Positions 26,918-36,325 of a stretch of DNA of 44,786 bases are shown here, one piece after another. A program made the translations under genes and the position numbers. The stretch comes from Streptococcus mitis (GTDB lineage: Bacteria; Bacillota; Bacilli; Lactobacillales; Streptococcaceae), in the NCBI RefSeq assembly GCF_946190375.1, contig NZ_CAMIAF010000017.1:1-44786 (forward strand), in the 5' to 3' direction. The number at the start of each line of letters is the position of its first letter. The first letter of the stretch is position 1. The notes under the pieces are model-generated. The model saw only the letters and a list, made by a program, of their open reading frames with translations. It was not told where the DNA came from and searched no databases.

Positions 26918-28240
26918 TTATTTGTCAAAATACTTTTTAGTCTCAGAAATGACGACTGGCGACAAGACTAATAGGGCAATCAAGTTTGGCAGAGCCATCA
27001 AGGCATTGACAATATCTGCGATAATCCAAACCATATCCAACTCGATAAATCCTCCCAACAAGACCATGAGCACAAAGATCACACGGTAGAGCCAGATAAA
27101 GCGAACCCCAAAGAGGAACTCAAAACAACGTTCCCCGTAATAGTTCCAACCTAAAATCGTCGTGAAGGCAAAAAGCACAAGGAAGATGGTCAGGAGTGCA
27201 GGTCCAAAGTGTGAAAAGACTGTTGAGAAGGCTGACTGAGTCAAGGCAACTCCATTCAAATCACCACTCCAAACACCAGTTACCAAGATGGTCAAACCAG
27301 TCAAGGTACAGATAATGAGGGTGTCAATAAAGGTTCCTGTCATGGAAATCAAACCTTGCTCTACTGGTTCATTTGTCTTAGCCGCAGCAGCTGCAATAGG
27401 AGCTGAACCTAGACCAGACTCATTTGAAAACACACCACGCGCCACACCATTTTGAATAGCCATTCGAATGGTAGCACCGGCAAATCCACCTACCGCAGCA
27501 ACCGGACTAAAAGCGGATGTCAAGATTAAAGCGATTGTGGCAGGAATCTTCCCAATATTAAAGAAAATAACTGTAAGAGTTCCCAAAATATAGATGATAG
27601 CCATAAAAGGAACAACGGTAGTTGAAACCTTAGAGATGGACTTGAGTCCACCAAAGACTGCAATCGCTACAAATACAGACAACACAAGAGCAGTGATAGC
27701 TGGCGAAATAGTCGTTGTATTCTGGATAGATTCAGTAATCGAGTTAACTTGAGTGAAGGTTCCGATTCCCAATAAAGCTACTAGCACACCTGCCAGGGCA
27801 AAGAAGATGGCAAGGGGACGCCACTTTTCTCCCATCCCTAGAAGAATATAGTGCATAGGACCTCCCGCTACTGCACCATGATCATCCTTGGTGCGATATT
27901 TAATAGCTAGTAGTCCTTCCGCATACTTGGTAGCCATTCCAAAGAAAGCAGCCATCCACATCCAAAAGAGGGCTCCTGGTCCACCGACCTTGATAGCCGT
28001 CGCCACCCCGATAATATTTCCCGTACCAACTGTCGCTGCTAGGGCTGTACACAAGGCCGCAAAGCTGGATACATCGCCATGCCCCTTATCCTTGGTAAAA
28101 ATAAGCTGGAAGGCCTTGGGCAGACGCAAAACCTGCAAGAGGCCTAGACGGGCAGTTAGGTAAATCCCTGTTCCGACCAAGAGAATCAAGAGGGGTGGGC
28201 CCCAAGCAAAAGCATCAATTGATTTAAGCAATTCTAACAT
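26918..28240 (-). CDS. Sodium:alanine/glycine symporter (AGCS family)
   Basis: It moves alanine or glycine into the cell with sodium. The 440-residue membrane protein has about ten to eleven segments and family motifs such as TALAATVGTGNIIGVATAI and NESGLGSAPIAAAAAKT. A glycine riboswitch lies in its leader, so glycine is a very probable substrate and regulatory signal. The gene is monocistronic, with promoter, riboswitch and terminator all recognisable. Older names for such genes are dagA or alsT. Confidence 0.93.
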   Translation of the reverse strand: MLELLKSIDAFAWGPPLLILLVGTGIYLTARLGLLQVLRLPKAFQLIFTKDKGHGDVSSFAALCTALAATVGTGNIIGVATAIKVGGPGALFWMWMAAFFGMATKYAEGLLAIKYRTKDDHGAVAGGPMHYILLGMGEKWRPLAIFFALAGVLVALLGIGTFTQVNSITESIQNTTTISPAITALVLSVFVAIAVFGGLKSISKVSTTVVPFMAIIYILGTLTVIFFNIGKIPATIALILTSAFSPVAAVGGFAGATIRMAIQNGVARGVFSNESGLGSAPIAAAAAKTNEPVEQGLISMTGTFIDTLIICTLTGLTILVTGVWSGDLNGVALTQSAFSTVFSHFGPALLTIFLVLFAFTTILGWNYYGERCFEFLFGVRFIWLYRVIFVLMVLLGGFIELDMVWIIADIVNALMALPNLIALLVLSPVVISETKKYFDK

Positions 28241-28272
28241 TTCCTTCTCCTATCTTTTCAACCCCAAAAGAA

Positions 28273-28299
28273 AGAGCACATGCAAGATACATGTACTCT
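28273..28299 (-). terminator. Expression-platform hairpin of the glycine riboswitch
   Basis: On the minus strand AGAGTACATG pairs with CATGTGCTCT (one G-T pair) around a 7-nt loop, then TTTCTTTT. It lies between the aptamer and the symporter start, where a terminator that the aptamer could control is expected. Confidence 0.75.
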
Positions 28300-28334
28300 G
28301 GAATGCTTAGATAAATGCTAAAAAGCGGTCTATC

Positions 28335-28415
28335 CTAGCTCTGTCCTTTTACCTGAGAGTTTGAGCAGTTACCTGCCTTGCCCCTTCGGTGCCTTTACGG
28401 TCTCTCCAGAGTTCC
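28335..28415 (-). promoter_or_regulatory. Glycine riboswitch, single aptamer
   Basis: On the minus strand the conserved glycine aptamer signature is present: CTGGAGAGACCG, GCACCGAAGGGGCAA, and AACTCTCAGGTAAAAGGACAGAG read in parts. Only one aptamer is visible, whereas many glycine riboswitches are tandem. A terminator hairpin follows, then the AGCS symporter. Whether glycine turns the gene on or off cannot be decided by eye. Confidence 0.9.
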
Positions 28416-28495
28416 GTCCATTTACAGTCATGGAAAATCAAACGATTCCCCACTTCTATTAAACTTCATTCGGTGTTGGTATTTAATTGATTCTT

Positions 28496-28524
28496 ATTTT
28501 ACAAAAAATGTTGGCTTTTGTCAA
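28496..28524 (-). promoter_or_regulatory. Promoter of the glycine riboswitch and symporter gene
   Basis: On the minus strand TTGACA (28524-28519), a 17-nt spacer and TAAAAT (28501-28496). Confidence 0.8.
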
Positions 28525-28583
28525 TGTGTTTATTAGTAAAAATTAGTTCAACAGTTTTCACTTTATGAATTCCGAAATACTTC

Positions 28584-30920
28584 TTATCCTTTAAAAGTCA
28601 CAATGGTCGCACCACTGCCTCCAGCATTTTGTGGGGCATAGCCGAAACTCTTGACATGTTTGTTTCTTTGTAGGTATTTGGTGACACCTTCTCGGATGAC
28701 TCCTGTTCCGATACCATGAATGATATCAACTTGCGCCATATTGTTAAGCAAGGCTTGGTCGATAAAGGCATCTAGCTCATTCATAGCTTCTTCATAGCGT
28801 TTACCTCGAAGATCCAGTCTGGCTTGAGGGCCTCGGCCAGATGTCCGTTTCACAACATTGACCTGTTTCTTCTTGACTGGTTTTTCTTGCTGGGCTTGAA
28901 CAAGGTCAAACTCTTTCTCTTCCAAGGTCATCTTAATCAAGCCAACTTGGGCTTCCCAGCGGCCGTCCTTGAGTTGACTGGTCAAGGTACCACGCTGTCC
29001 ATAACTGAGCACCACGATATCATCTCCCACCTTTGGAGCTCGTTTTTTCTTGGCCTTTTGAAGGACCTTGTTTTTAGACAAGTCCACTTTTTCAGGAGCC
29101 AATTTTTTCAACTTGGCCTTGGCTTCAATGATTTCGTGGGGCTTGAGTTGGGATTTACTGTGGAGATTTTTAAGAATCTGGTCACTCTCACTGAGGGCCA
29201 TGTCCACAATCTCAGTAGCCTGTTCACGCGCCTTATTAAGCTCGGTTTCCTTTTCACGATTGAGTTCGTTGTAAAGTTTTTTGAGGGCACGGTTCATCTT
29301 GAGATTTTCTTGCTCCACCTCACGGATATTGTCCAAGCGTTTACGGCTTTCCAGCGTCTGCTCTTCCAGTTGCTCAATAATCCGGTTGACATCATTGTCC
29401 TGATCGACCTGCTGACTGGCATCTCCTACGATAACTTCAGATAGTCCTAAACGTTTAGCAATTTCGAAGGCATTGCTTCGGCCAGGAACACCCTGCATAA
29501 AGCGATAAGTCGGGCGAAGAGTTGCAGTATCAAACTCCATGCTAGCATTTTGCACAAAGGCTGTCTCAATACCGTAGGCCTTGAGTTCTGGATAGTGGGT
29601 GGTCGCCATGGTCTTGACTTGACGCAGGCGAAGGTCCTCCAGAATAGCCATGGCAAGGGCTGCTCCCTCTTGAGGGTCTGTACCAGCTCCTAACTCATCC
29701 AAGAGTAAGAGTGAATGTTGATTGACCTTGCCAAGAATATCCACAATATTCGTCATGTGGCTAGAAAAGGTAGACAAGCTCTGCTCAATAGACTGCTCAT
29801 CTCCAATATCGGCAAAGATTTCTTCAAAAATACCAACACGACTTCCCTTGTCTGCTAAAATCGGCAAACCGGACTGAGCCATAACCTGCGTCAATCCCAG
29901 AGTTTTAAGCATGATGGTCTTCCCACCTGTATTGGGACCTGTAATGACAATAGCTGTTAAATCTTGACCAAAATGGACATCATTTGCGACGGCATTTTTG
30001 ACCAAAGGATGGCAGACATGGAGCAATTGAATTTCTTGATTTTCTGACAGCTGGGGAACTACTGCTTGCCTTTCTTGGATAAAACGAATCTTGGCACGAA
30101 TCAAGTCCAGATGGCCGATAATCCAAGCATCATTGGCAATTTCAGCCGCATGAGGGCGAACACGCTCCGAGATTTCTTGGAGAATTCGAAGCATTTCATA
30201 ACGCTCATCTGCTCGCCGACTAGCGATTTCTTCGCTCAGTTTGACCACCTCACGGGGTTCGATATAGACGGTGTTTCCGCTGGCAGAAATATCATGGACG
30301 ACACCTGCAATCTTATTACGGTAAGTGTTTTTGACAGGTAGAACCTGACGGCCATTTCTGCTGGCAATAATCCCTTCTGTCAACATCTGCGCTTTTTGCT
30401 TGAGCAGATCCTGTAAAACATCGCGTACCTGACTCTCGCTATCATGGATTTTTCGACGGATGCGCGCCAATTCTTCACTGGCAAAATTTTCAATGAAACC
30501 TGCATCATTAAAGGCTTGGAGATTTCCTTGTAATTGCGGAAAATCATGTAATTTCTCAAACCAAAGGGCTAATTCTTCCAAGCTAACATTTTCCAGATTG
30601 GCATAAAAACTTTGCAGTTCTCGGCTAGCAAGAAGTACGCGCTTCAAGAGTAGGAACTCCTCGATATTGAGATCCGCCCCCATCTCCAATCGCTTGCAGA
30701 CTCCTGCAATTTCCTTAGTTGCGAGAATGGTAAAATGCGGTTGCTCGACAAAGAGAGCCTGCATTTCCTTCATCTCAGCAAAAACCTGTTTGATTTTATC
30801 TGCTTTGGCAGTCGGAGCCAGCTGTCTCAATTGCTCCAAGCCCTGCTCGGTCAACAAATGGGGTTCAAACAAGGCCTTGACCTTATTGAACTCTAATGTT
30901 TCTAATATTTTCTTATTCAT
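28584..30920 (-). CDS. mutS2: Endonuclease MutS2 (anti-recombination and ribosome-rescue factor)
   Basis: The MutS2 family is known for suppressing homologous recombination; the B. subtilis member also acts in splitting collided ribosomes. The 778-residue protein has an N-terminal helical core, a MutS-type ATPase with Walker A GPNTGGKT at about 328-335 and DELGAGTDP, a coiled coil (about 510-610) and a C-terminal Smr nuclease domain with [11 protein letters not shown] and [16 protein letters not shown] repeat lies 35 nt upstream of its ATG. It follows zapA and cvpA on the same strand but behind a terminator. Confidence 0.97.
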   Translation of the reverse strand: MNKKILETLEFNKVKALFEPHLLTEQGLEQLRQLAPTAKADKIKQVFAEMKEMQALFVEQPHFTILATKEIAGVCKRLEMGADLNIEEFLLLKRVLLASRELQSFYANLENVSLEELALWFEKLHDFPQLQGNLQAFNDAGFIENFASEELARIRRKIHDSESQVRDVLQDLLKQKAQMLTEGIIASRNGRQVLPVKNTYRNKIAGVVHDISASGNTVYIEPREVVKLSEEIASRRADERYEMLRILQEISERVRPHAAEIANDAWIIGHLDLIRAKIRFIQERQAVVPQLSENQEIQLLHVCHPLVKNAVANDVHFGQDLTAIVITGPNTGGKTIMLKTLGLTQVMAQSGLPILADKGSRVGIFEEIFADIGDEQSIEQSLSTFSSHMTNIVDILGKVNQHSLLLLDELGAGTDPQEGAALAMAILEDLRLRQVKTMATTHYPELKAYGIETAFVQNASMEFDTATLRPTYRFMQGVPGRSNAFEIAKRLGLSEVIVGDASQQVDQDNDVNRIIEQLEEQTLESRKRLDNIREVEQENLKMNRALKKLYNELNREKETELNKAREQATEIVDMALSESDQILKNLHSKSQLKPHEIIEAKAKLKKLAPEKVDLSKNKVLQKAKKKRAPKVGDDIVVLSYGQRGTLTSQLKDGRWEAQVGLIKMTLEEKEFDLVQAQQEKPVKKKQVNVVKRTSGRGPQARLDLRGKRYEEAMNELDAFIDQALLNNMAQVDIIHGIGTGVIREGVTKYLQRNKHVKSFGYAPQNAGGSGATIVTFKG

Positions 30921-30955
30921 CTTTATTTCCTTATCTTTGAATGTCTAGGTGTGGT

Positions 30956-31071
30956 ATACTCAATGAAAATCAAAGAGCAAACTAGGAAGCTAGCCACAGG
31001 TTGCTCAAAACAGTGTTTTGAGGTTGCAGATGGAAGCTGACGTGGTTTGAAGAGATTTTCGAAGAGTATTA
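30956..31071 (+). repeat. BOX element upstream of mutS2, variant core
   Basis: About 116 bp with the same conserved ends as the other BOX copies. Its core is different: CTCAAAACAGTGTTTTGAG forms its own hairpin in place of the short GTACTTGAGTAC type. It is oriented opposite to mutS2. Confidence 0.85.
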
Positions 31072-31110
31072 GCTTTTTACATTCTGATAGATTCTAGTCA
31101 ATCTGTAAAC

Positions 31111-31139
31111 AAAGGGCTAGGAAAACTCCTGCCCTTTTT
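31111..31139 (-). terminator. Terminator of zapA-cvpA
   Basis: AAAGGGC pairs with GCCCTTT with a further AGGA/TCCT pairing inside. T-runs flank it on both strands and it touches the cvpA stop codon. Confidence 0.65.
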
Positions 31140-31686
31140 ATCCGATTAAATTTGTCACCCAGATTTGTTTGAGCCAACTGGTTGTTACTGGTATGCTCTG
31201 GATGATGTATTTTGCGACGATACTCTTTTCAAGAGGATTTTGTATAGCTGCCATGGGGATGGTCGCCAAGATGGTCAAGGCCATTTGCAAGACAAATAAG
31301 GTCACCAACATGGACAAAATGCCTGCTGAAACTTGGAACAACTTGCCACCCAGTTTTTTACTAGGAAGTAAGTGTAACAAGAGACCAAGCAAACGACCGA
31401 TGCTATAGACAATCCCAAATACAAGCAAGTAGCCGATCCCTGCATAAAAGACCTTATCCAACTGAAAGAGTTGATCCGATGGGAAAAAGAAAGTTCCCTG
31501 ACCTTCCTGCGGATTTGCATAAGGGAGCAACAAATGAAATTGCTCTCCCAGCACCTTATAAAACTGGCCAGCCACAAAAGCCGAAGCCATGGCTGAAATC
31601 AGGTAATAAACCTGTAAGAGCAGGCCTCTCCGATAGCCGATATAAAATCCCCAAGCCAAGACCAATAGAAGAAGGAGTGAAATCAT
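31138..31686 (-). CDS. CvpA family membrane protein
   Basis: This 182-residue protein has four hydrophobic segments and resembles the CvpA/colicin V production family, whose exact role in Gram-positives is unclear. It opens with MISLLLLLVLAWGFYIGYRRG, including the family's GYRRG turn. It overlaps zapA by 4 nt (ATGA type) and belongs to the same transcript. No signal for secretion other than membrane segments is seen. Confidence 0.9.
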   Translation of the reverse strand: MISLLLLLVLAWGFYIGYRRGLLLQVYYLISAMASAFVAGQFYKVLGEQFHLLLPYANPQEGQGTFFFPSDQLFQLDKVFYAGIGYLLVFGIVYSIGRLLGLLLHLLPSKKLGGKLFQVSAGILSMLVTLFVLQMALTILATIPMAAIQNPLEKSIVAKYIIQSIPVTTSWLKQIWVTNLIG

Positions 31687-31985
31687 AAGTAGTCCTCAAT
31701 CTTGCTCTGTTCTTGCTTACAAGTCACAAGCTTGTGACGGAGTTCTTCTAATTCTTGCTCCTTATCATCAAATTCAATCTCACGGCTGAGTTGAGTTGAT
31801 AAACAGTTGACTGCCAACAAAAGAGCGATTGTTTCATCATCTGCACTAGGCATTTGTTCTTTAATTGCTTGGTATTTTTCTGTCGCAACCTTGGCGATCT
31901 CCTCCATAAAAAGGTTATCATGCTCGCTTGTCAAGGTTAATGATTTTTTCCCGAATGTAAATTTGAATCGATTTAGATTTGCCAT
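31683..31985 (-). CDS. zapA: Cell division protein ZapA
   Basis: ZapA bundles FtsZ filaments at mid-cell. The 100-residue product begins MANLNRFKFTFGKKSLTLTS and has a C-terminal coiled coil (about 60-95), typical for the family. I choose the ATG at 31985; a GTG three codons upstream is part of the GAGGTG ribosome site. A strong promoter (CTGACA, 17 nt, TATAAT) is 18 nt upstream. It starts the zapA-cvpA operon, divergent from rnhC. Confidence 0.93.
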   Translation of the reverse strand: MANLNRFKFTFGKKSLTLTSEHDNLFMEEIAKVATEKYQAIKEQMPSADDETIALLLAVNCLSTQLSREIEFDDKEQELEELRHKLVTCKQEQSKIEDYL

Positions 31986-32002
31986 AAAATTCACCTCACG
32001 AT

Positions 32003-32031
32003 ATTATACCAAAATTCGCTAATTTTGTCAG
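32003..32031 (-). promoter_or_regulatory. Promoter of zapA-cvpA
   Basis: On the minus strand CTGACA (32031-32026), a 17-nt spacer and TATAAT (32008-32003), with TGG as extended -10. Confidence 0.78.
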
Positions 32032-32055
32032 TTTTTACAAATTTGCCTGCTTTTA

Positions 32056-32064
32056 TGGTACAAT
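32056..32064 (+). promoter_or_regulatory. Extended -10 promoter of rnhC
   Basis: TGGTACAAT (core TACAAT 32059-32064) lies only 7 nt before the rnhC ATG. A weak -35 (TTTACA or TTACAA) is 18-19 nt upstream. It predicts an mRNA with essentially no 5' UTR. Confidence 0.65.
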
Positions 32065-32071
32065 AGAAACT

Positions 32072-32953
32072 ATGGCAAGTATAACACTCACACCAAGCGA
32101 AAAGGAGATTCAGGCTTTTCTTGAACACTATCAAAGCAGTCTGGCTCCCAGTAAGAATCCCTATATCCGCTACTTTTTGAGATTACCTCAAGCAACGGTT
32201 TCTATCTATACTTCTGGAAAGGTCTTGCTTCAGGGTGAAGGAGCTGAGAAATACGCCAGTTTCTTTGGCTATCAGGTTCTAGAGCAAACCAGCGGACAAA
32301 ATCTCCCTTTGATTGGGACGGATGAGGTTGGAAATGGTTCCTACTTTGGTGGACTTGCAGTTGTGGCTTCTTTTGTCACACCTGACCAGCATGCCTTCTT
32401 GCGAAAACTCGGTGTGGGGGATTCCAAAACTCTGACCGACCAAAAGATTCGTCAGATTGCTCCTGTTCTCAAGGAAAAAATCCAGCACCAGGCACTGCTT
32501 CTCTCACCAAGCAAATACAACGAGGTCATCGGAGACCGCTACAATGCTGTTTCTGTTAAGGTAGCCCTCCATAACCAGGCTATCTATCTCCTTCTTCAAA
32601 AAGGACTTCAGCCTGAGAAAATTGTGATTGATGCCTTTACCAGTGCTAAAAATTATGACAAGTACTTGGCACAAGAGGCCAATCGTTTCAGCAATCCTAT
32701 CAGCTTAGAAGAAAAGGCTGAAGGAAAATACTTGGCTGTCGCAGTTTCTTCTATCATTGCACGTGATCTCTTTCTGGAAAATCTTGAAAATCTGGGACGA
32801 GAACTGGGCTATCAGCTTCCAAGTGGAGCTGGAACAGCTTCTGATAAGGTTGCTAGCCAGATTTTGCAAGCCTATGGTATGCAGGGACTTAACTTCTGTG
32901 CCAAACTGCACTTTAAAAATACTGAAAAAGCGAAAAAACGCTTAGAAAGGTAA
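32072..32953 (+). CDS. rnhC: Ribonuclease HIII
   Basis: RNase HIII cuts RNA in RNA-DNA hybrids. The 293-residue protein has an N-terminal TBP-like substrate-binding domain (about 1-80) and the RNase H fold beginning at [15 protein letters not shown], with the first catalytic Asp and Glu in DEVG. The ATG has no SD and sits right at the predicted transcription start, so the message is probably leaderless. No in-frame alternative start with an SD fits the conserved N-terminus. lepB follows after 3 nt. Confidence 0.95.
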   Translation: MASITLTPSEKEIQAFLEHYQSSLAPSKNPYIRYFLRLPQATVSIYTSGKVLLQGEGAEKYASFFGYQVLEQTSGQNLPLIGTDEVGNGSYFGGLAVVASFVTPDQHAFLRKLGVGDSKTLTDQKIRQIAPVLKEKIQHQALLLSPSKYNEVIGDRYNAVSVKVALHNQAIYLLLQKGLQPEKIVIDAFTSAKNYDKYLAQEANRFSNPISLEEKAEGKYLAVAVSSIIARDLFLENLENLGRELGYQLPSGAGTASDKVASQILQAYGMQGLNFCAKLHFKNTEKAKKRLER

Positions 32954-32956
32954 GTT

Positions 32957-33571
32957 ATGAATTCATTTAAAAATTTCCTAAAAGAGTGGGGATTGTTCCT
33001 CCTGATTCTGTCATTACTAGCTTTAAGCCGTATCTTTTTTTGGAGTAACGTCCGCGTAGAAGGACATTCCATGGATCCTACCCTAGCAGATGGCGAAATC
33101 CTCTTTGTTGTCAAACACCTCCCTATTGACCGATTTGATATCGTGGTGGCCCATGAAGAAGATGCCAATAAGGACATTGTCAAACGTGTTATCGGAATGC
33201 CTGGCGACACCATCCGTTACGAAAACGATAAACTTTACATCAATGACAAAGAAACGGACGAGCCTTACCTAGCTGACTACATCAAACGCTTCAAGGATGA
33301 CAAACTCCAAAGCACATACTCAGGCAAGGGATTTGAAGGAAATAAAGGAACTTTCTTTAGAAGTATTGCTCAAAAGGCTCAAGCCTTCACAGTTGATGTC
33401 AACTACAACACCAACTTTAGCTTTACCGTCCCAGAAGGAGAATACCTTCTCCTCGGAGACGACCGCTTGGTTTCGAGCGACAGCCGCCACGTAGGTACCT
33501 TCAAAGCAAAAGATATCACAGGGGAAGCTAAATTCCGCTTCTGGCCAATCACCCGTATCGGAACATTTTAA
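32957..33571 (+). CDS. lepB: Signal peptidase I
   Basis: This membrane serine protease removes signal peptides from exported proteins. The 204-residue protein has one N-terminal membrane segment (about 10-30), the nucleophile Ser38 in EGHSMDPTL and the general base Lys76 in VKRVIGMPGD. Conserved box E is visible as GDDRLVSSDSRHVG. It is co-transcribed with rnhC (3-nt gap), and a terminator follows. No anomalies are seen. Confidence 0.97.
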   Translation: MNSFKNFLKEWGLFLLILSLLALSRIFFWSNVRVEGHSMDPTLADGEILFVVKHLPIDRFDIVVAHEEDANKDIVKRVIGMPGDTIRYENDKLYINDKETDEPYLADYIKRFKDDKLQSTYSGKGFEGNKGTFFRSIAQKAQAFTVDVNYNTNFSFTVPEGEYLLLGDDRLVSSDSRHVGTFKAKDITGEAKFRFWPITRIGTF

Positions 33572-33578
33572 AAGACCT

Positions 33579-33613
33579 AAGAGGCCGAGAATCAAGAATC
33601 TCAGCCTCTTCTT
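33579..33613 (+). terminator. Terminator of rnhC-lepB
   Basis: AAGAGGC-C-GAGA pairs with TCTC-A-GCCTCTT around an 8-nt loop, followed by a T-rich tail. Confidence 0.7.
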
Positions 33614-33670
33614 CTATCGTGAGAATATGATTATTCACTATCCAGTTTGATTAAGATAGAAACAAAGTTA

Positions 33671-33776
33671 TACTCAATGAAAATCAAAGAGCAAACTAGG
33701 AAGCTAGCCGCAGGCTGTACTTGAGTACGGCAAGGCGAAGCTGACGTGGTTTGAATTTGATTTTCGAAGAGTATTA
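33671..33776 (+). repeat. BOX element upstream of recD2
   Basis: A full 106-bp copy with both conserved ends (ATACTCAATGAAAATC and TTCGAAGAGTATTA). It ends 29 nt before the recD2 ATG, in the same orientation relative to its gene as the fabM copy. Confidence 0.92.
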
Positions 33777-33805
33777 ACTCTCACCTATTTATGCAAAGGA
33801 ATCTT

Positions 33806-36172
33806 ATGGAAGTTTATTTTTCAGGAACCATTGAACGGATTATTTTTGAAAATCCCAGCAATTTTTATCGCATCCTCCTCCTAGAAATCGAAGATACGGA
33901 CGCAGAGGATTTTGATGATTTTGAAATCATTGTCACGGGAACCATGGCTGATGTGATTGAGGGAGAAGACTATACTTTTTGGGGACAAATTGTCCAGCAC
34001 TCCAAGTATGGGGAACAACTGCAAATCAGCCGGTATGAACGCTCAAAACCAACTAGCAAAGGTTTGGTTAAGTACTTTTCAAGTAGCCATTTCAAGGGAA
34101 TTGGTCTCAAGACAGCTCAGAAAATTGTGGATACCTATGGCGACAATACCATTGACGAAATTCTGCAACACCCAGAAAAGCTAGAAGGCATCGCAGGACT
34201 CTCTGCCAAAAATCGCGAGGCTTTCGTCTCCACCCTCCGTCTCAACTACGGAACCGAGATGGTTTTAGCCAAACTAGCCAACTACGGCATTCCCAACAAA
34301 CTAGCCTTTCAGATTCAAGACTTTTACAAGGAAGAAACCCTTGATGTGGTTGAAAATTATCCCTACCAATTGGTTGAGGATATCAAGGGTTTGGGATTTA
34401 CTATTGCTGACCAATTAGCGGAAGAACTAGGAATCGAAAGTCAGGCTCCTGAACGCTTCCGTGCAGGACTAGTTCATAGTCTTTTCCAGGCCTGTACGGA
34501 AACAGGGGACACTTATGTTGAAGCACGGGATTTGCTGGAACAAACCCTTAATCTCCTTGAATCTTCTCGCCCCGTGGAACTGGACCCCAGCCAAGTGGCC
34601 CAAGAACTCTCCTACCTGATTGAAGAAGACAAGGTTCAGCAGGTTGATACCAAGATTTTTGACAACAGCCTTTTTTTCGCTGAGGAAGGCATCCGCAGTC
34701 ACTTGGTTCGTATCCTTGAAAAAGGAAAACAGAAGAGCCAGGATTTAGAAACCATTCAAAAGCATATCACTACTGTCGAGGAAGAGCTGGGAATTGAGTA
34801 TGATAGCATTCAAAAACAAGCCATCTGTGATGCTATCCAGAACAAGGTCTTTATTCTGACAGGTGGACCTGGTACTGGTAAGACAACTGTTATCAATGGT
34901 ATCATCGCTGTTTATGCCCTTTTAGAAGGACTTGACCTCAGGAAAAAAAGCAATCTGCCGATTCTTCTTGCTGCTCCAACTGGACGAGCCGCTCGGCGCA
35001 TGAATGAATTGACAGGCTTGCCTAGCGCGACCATACACCGCCACTTGGGAATGACAGGTGACGATGATACCAGTCATCTGGAAGATTATCTGGATGCCGA
35101 CTTTATCATCGTAGATGAATTCTCCATGGTGGATACTTGGCTGGCCAATCAACTCTTCTCCAATATCTCTTCTAACAGTAAAATTCTCATCGTGGGAGAT
35201 AGCGATCAGCTACCGTCTGTCAGCCCTGGACAGGTTCTAGCGGATCTGCTTCATATTCCCCTGATTCCTCAGACTCGCTTGGAAAAAATTTACCGGCAAA
35301 GCGAAGAATCAACCATCGTTACCCTAGCTAGTCAAATTCGACAGGGCATCTTGCCAGCTGATTTCACCCAGAAAAAAGCTGACCGTTCCTACTTTGAAAT
35401 TGCTAGCGGCCATATTCCAGCTACGATTGAAAAGATCTTAGGCGCTGCCCTCAGAAGTGGTATCCCTGCCCGTGATATCCAAGTTCTGGCTCCCATGTAC
35501 CGAGGGACGGCAGGGATTGATGCTATCAACCAGCTCATGCAAGACCTCCTTAACCCACCACAAAAAGACCAACTTAGTTTTGAAGCTCCCCAGTGCCACT
35601 ATCGCAAGGGAGACAAAGTCATTCATTTGGTCAACGATGCTGAAATCAATGTCTTTAATGGAGATTTAGGAGCCATCACAGACCTGATTCCTGGTAAATA
35701 TACCGAATCGAAGCAAGACGAGATTGTCATTGATTTTGACGGTAACGAAGTCTCTTACCCACGTAACGAATGGTACAAGATTCGTTTGGCCTATGCCATG
35801 AGTATACATAAGTCTCAGGGAAGTGAGTTCCCTGTTGTCATCCTACCGATTACTAGTGCTAGTAGGCGTATGCTGGAGCGCAATCTCATCTATACAGCCA
35901 TTACACGCGCCAAAAGCAAGCTTATCTTACTAGGTGAATTACAGGCCTTCGATTATGCCACCCAACACATCGGAACAGCCCGAAAAACCTATCTGATTGA
36001 ACGCTTCAGTGATCTAATTGAAAATGTTGAAGAAAATACACAAGCTGTTTCCGAAAATGCCACATCAACTGACTCTGAACAATCCTACATCCTGACCGAA
36101 GAAAATTGGGACAGCATCCCAGCCATGATTGGGATTACAGACGTAGACCTCAAAGAGATTTTTGGAAAATAG
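33806..36172 (+). CDS. recD2: ATP-dependent RecD-like DNA helicase RecD2
   Basis: A 5'-3' helicase of superfamily 1B, involved in DNA repair and replication-fork maintenance outside RecBCD. I place the start at the ATG at 33806 (MEVYFSGTIERIIFEN, 788 residues) with AAAGGA upstream; five codons further upstream another ATG is in frame without an SD. Order of domains: N-terminal OB-like region, tandem helix-hairpin-helix (about 90-210), then helicase domains with Walker A GGPGTGKT at about 353-360 and VDEFSM near 435. The extended N-terminus is what separates RecD2 from RecD. A BOX lies just upstream. Confidence 0.96.
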   Translation: MEVYFSGTIERIIFENPSNFYRILLLEIEDTDAEDFDDFEIIVTGTMADVIEGEDYTFWGQIVQHSKYGEQLQISRYERSKPTSKGLVKYFSSSHFKGIGLKTAQKIVDTYGDNTIDEILQHPEKLEGIAGLSAKNREAFVSTLRLNYGTEMVLAKLANYGIPNKLAFQIQDFYKEETLDVVENYPYQLVEDIKGLGFTIADQLAEELGIESQAPERFRAGLVHSLFQACTETGDTYVEARDLLEQTLNLLESSRPVELDPSQVAQELSYLIEEDKVQQVDTKIFDNSLFFAEEGIRSHLVRILEKGKQKSQDLETIQKHITTVEEELGIEYDSIQKQAICDAIQNKVFILTGGPGTGKTTVINGIIAVYALLEGLDLRKKSNLPILLAAPTGRAARRMNELTGLPSATIHRHLGMTGDDDTSHLEDYLDADFIIVDEFSMVDTWLANQLFSNISSNSKILIVGDSDQLPSVSPGQVLADLLHIPLIPQTRLEKIYRQSEESTIVTLASQIRQGILPADFTQKKADRSYFEIASGHIPATIEKILGAALRSGIPARDIQVLAPMYRGTAGIDAINQLMQDLLNPPQKDQLSFEAPQCHYRKGDKVIHLVNDAEINVFNGDLGAITDLIPGKYTESKQDEIVIDFDGNEVSYPRNEWYKIRLAYAMSIHKSQGSEFPVVILPITSASRRMLERNLIYTAITRAKSKLILLGELQAFDYATQHIGTARKTYLIERFSDLIENVEENTQAVSENATSTDSEQSYILTEENWDSIPAMIGITDVDLKEIFGK

Positions 36173-36180
36173 TGCATAAG

Positions 36181-36208
36181 AAAACCCACCAATTCAGGTG
36201 GGATTTTT
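36181..36208 (+). terminator. Terminator of recD2
   Basis: AAAACCCACC pairs with GGTGGGATTTTT around a short loop, immediately after the stop codon. Confidence 0.78.
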
Positions 36209-36216
36209 GTTTATTA

Positions 36217-36322
36217 ATACTCAATGAAAATCAAAGAGCAAACTAGGAAGATAGCCGCAAGCTGTACTTGAGTACGGTAAGGCGACGCTGACGTGGTTTG
36301 AATTTGATTTTCGAAGAGTATA
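36217..36322 (+). repeat. BOX element between recD2 and tig
   Basis: A 106-bp BOX copy with both ends intact and a few base changes in the core. It lies between two convergent 3' ends, ending 4 bp before the tig stop codon. It is the only one of the five copies not upstream of a start. Confidence 0.92.
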
Positions 36323-36325
36323 AGA

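Noticed and set aside
28824-29444. A 206-codon open frame antisense to mutS2
   Set aside because: Leucine- and phenylalanine-rich mirror of the MutS2 coiled-coil region. No promoter or SD is visible.
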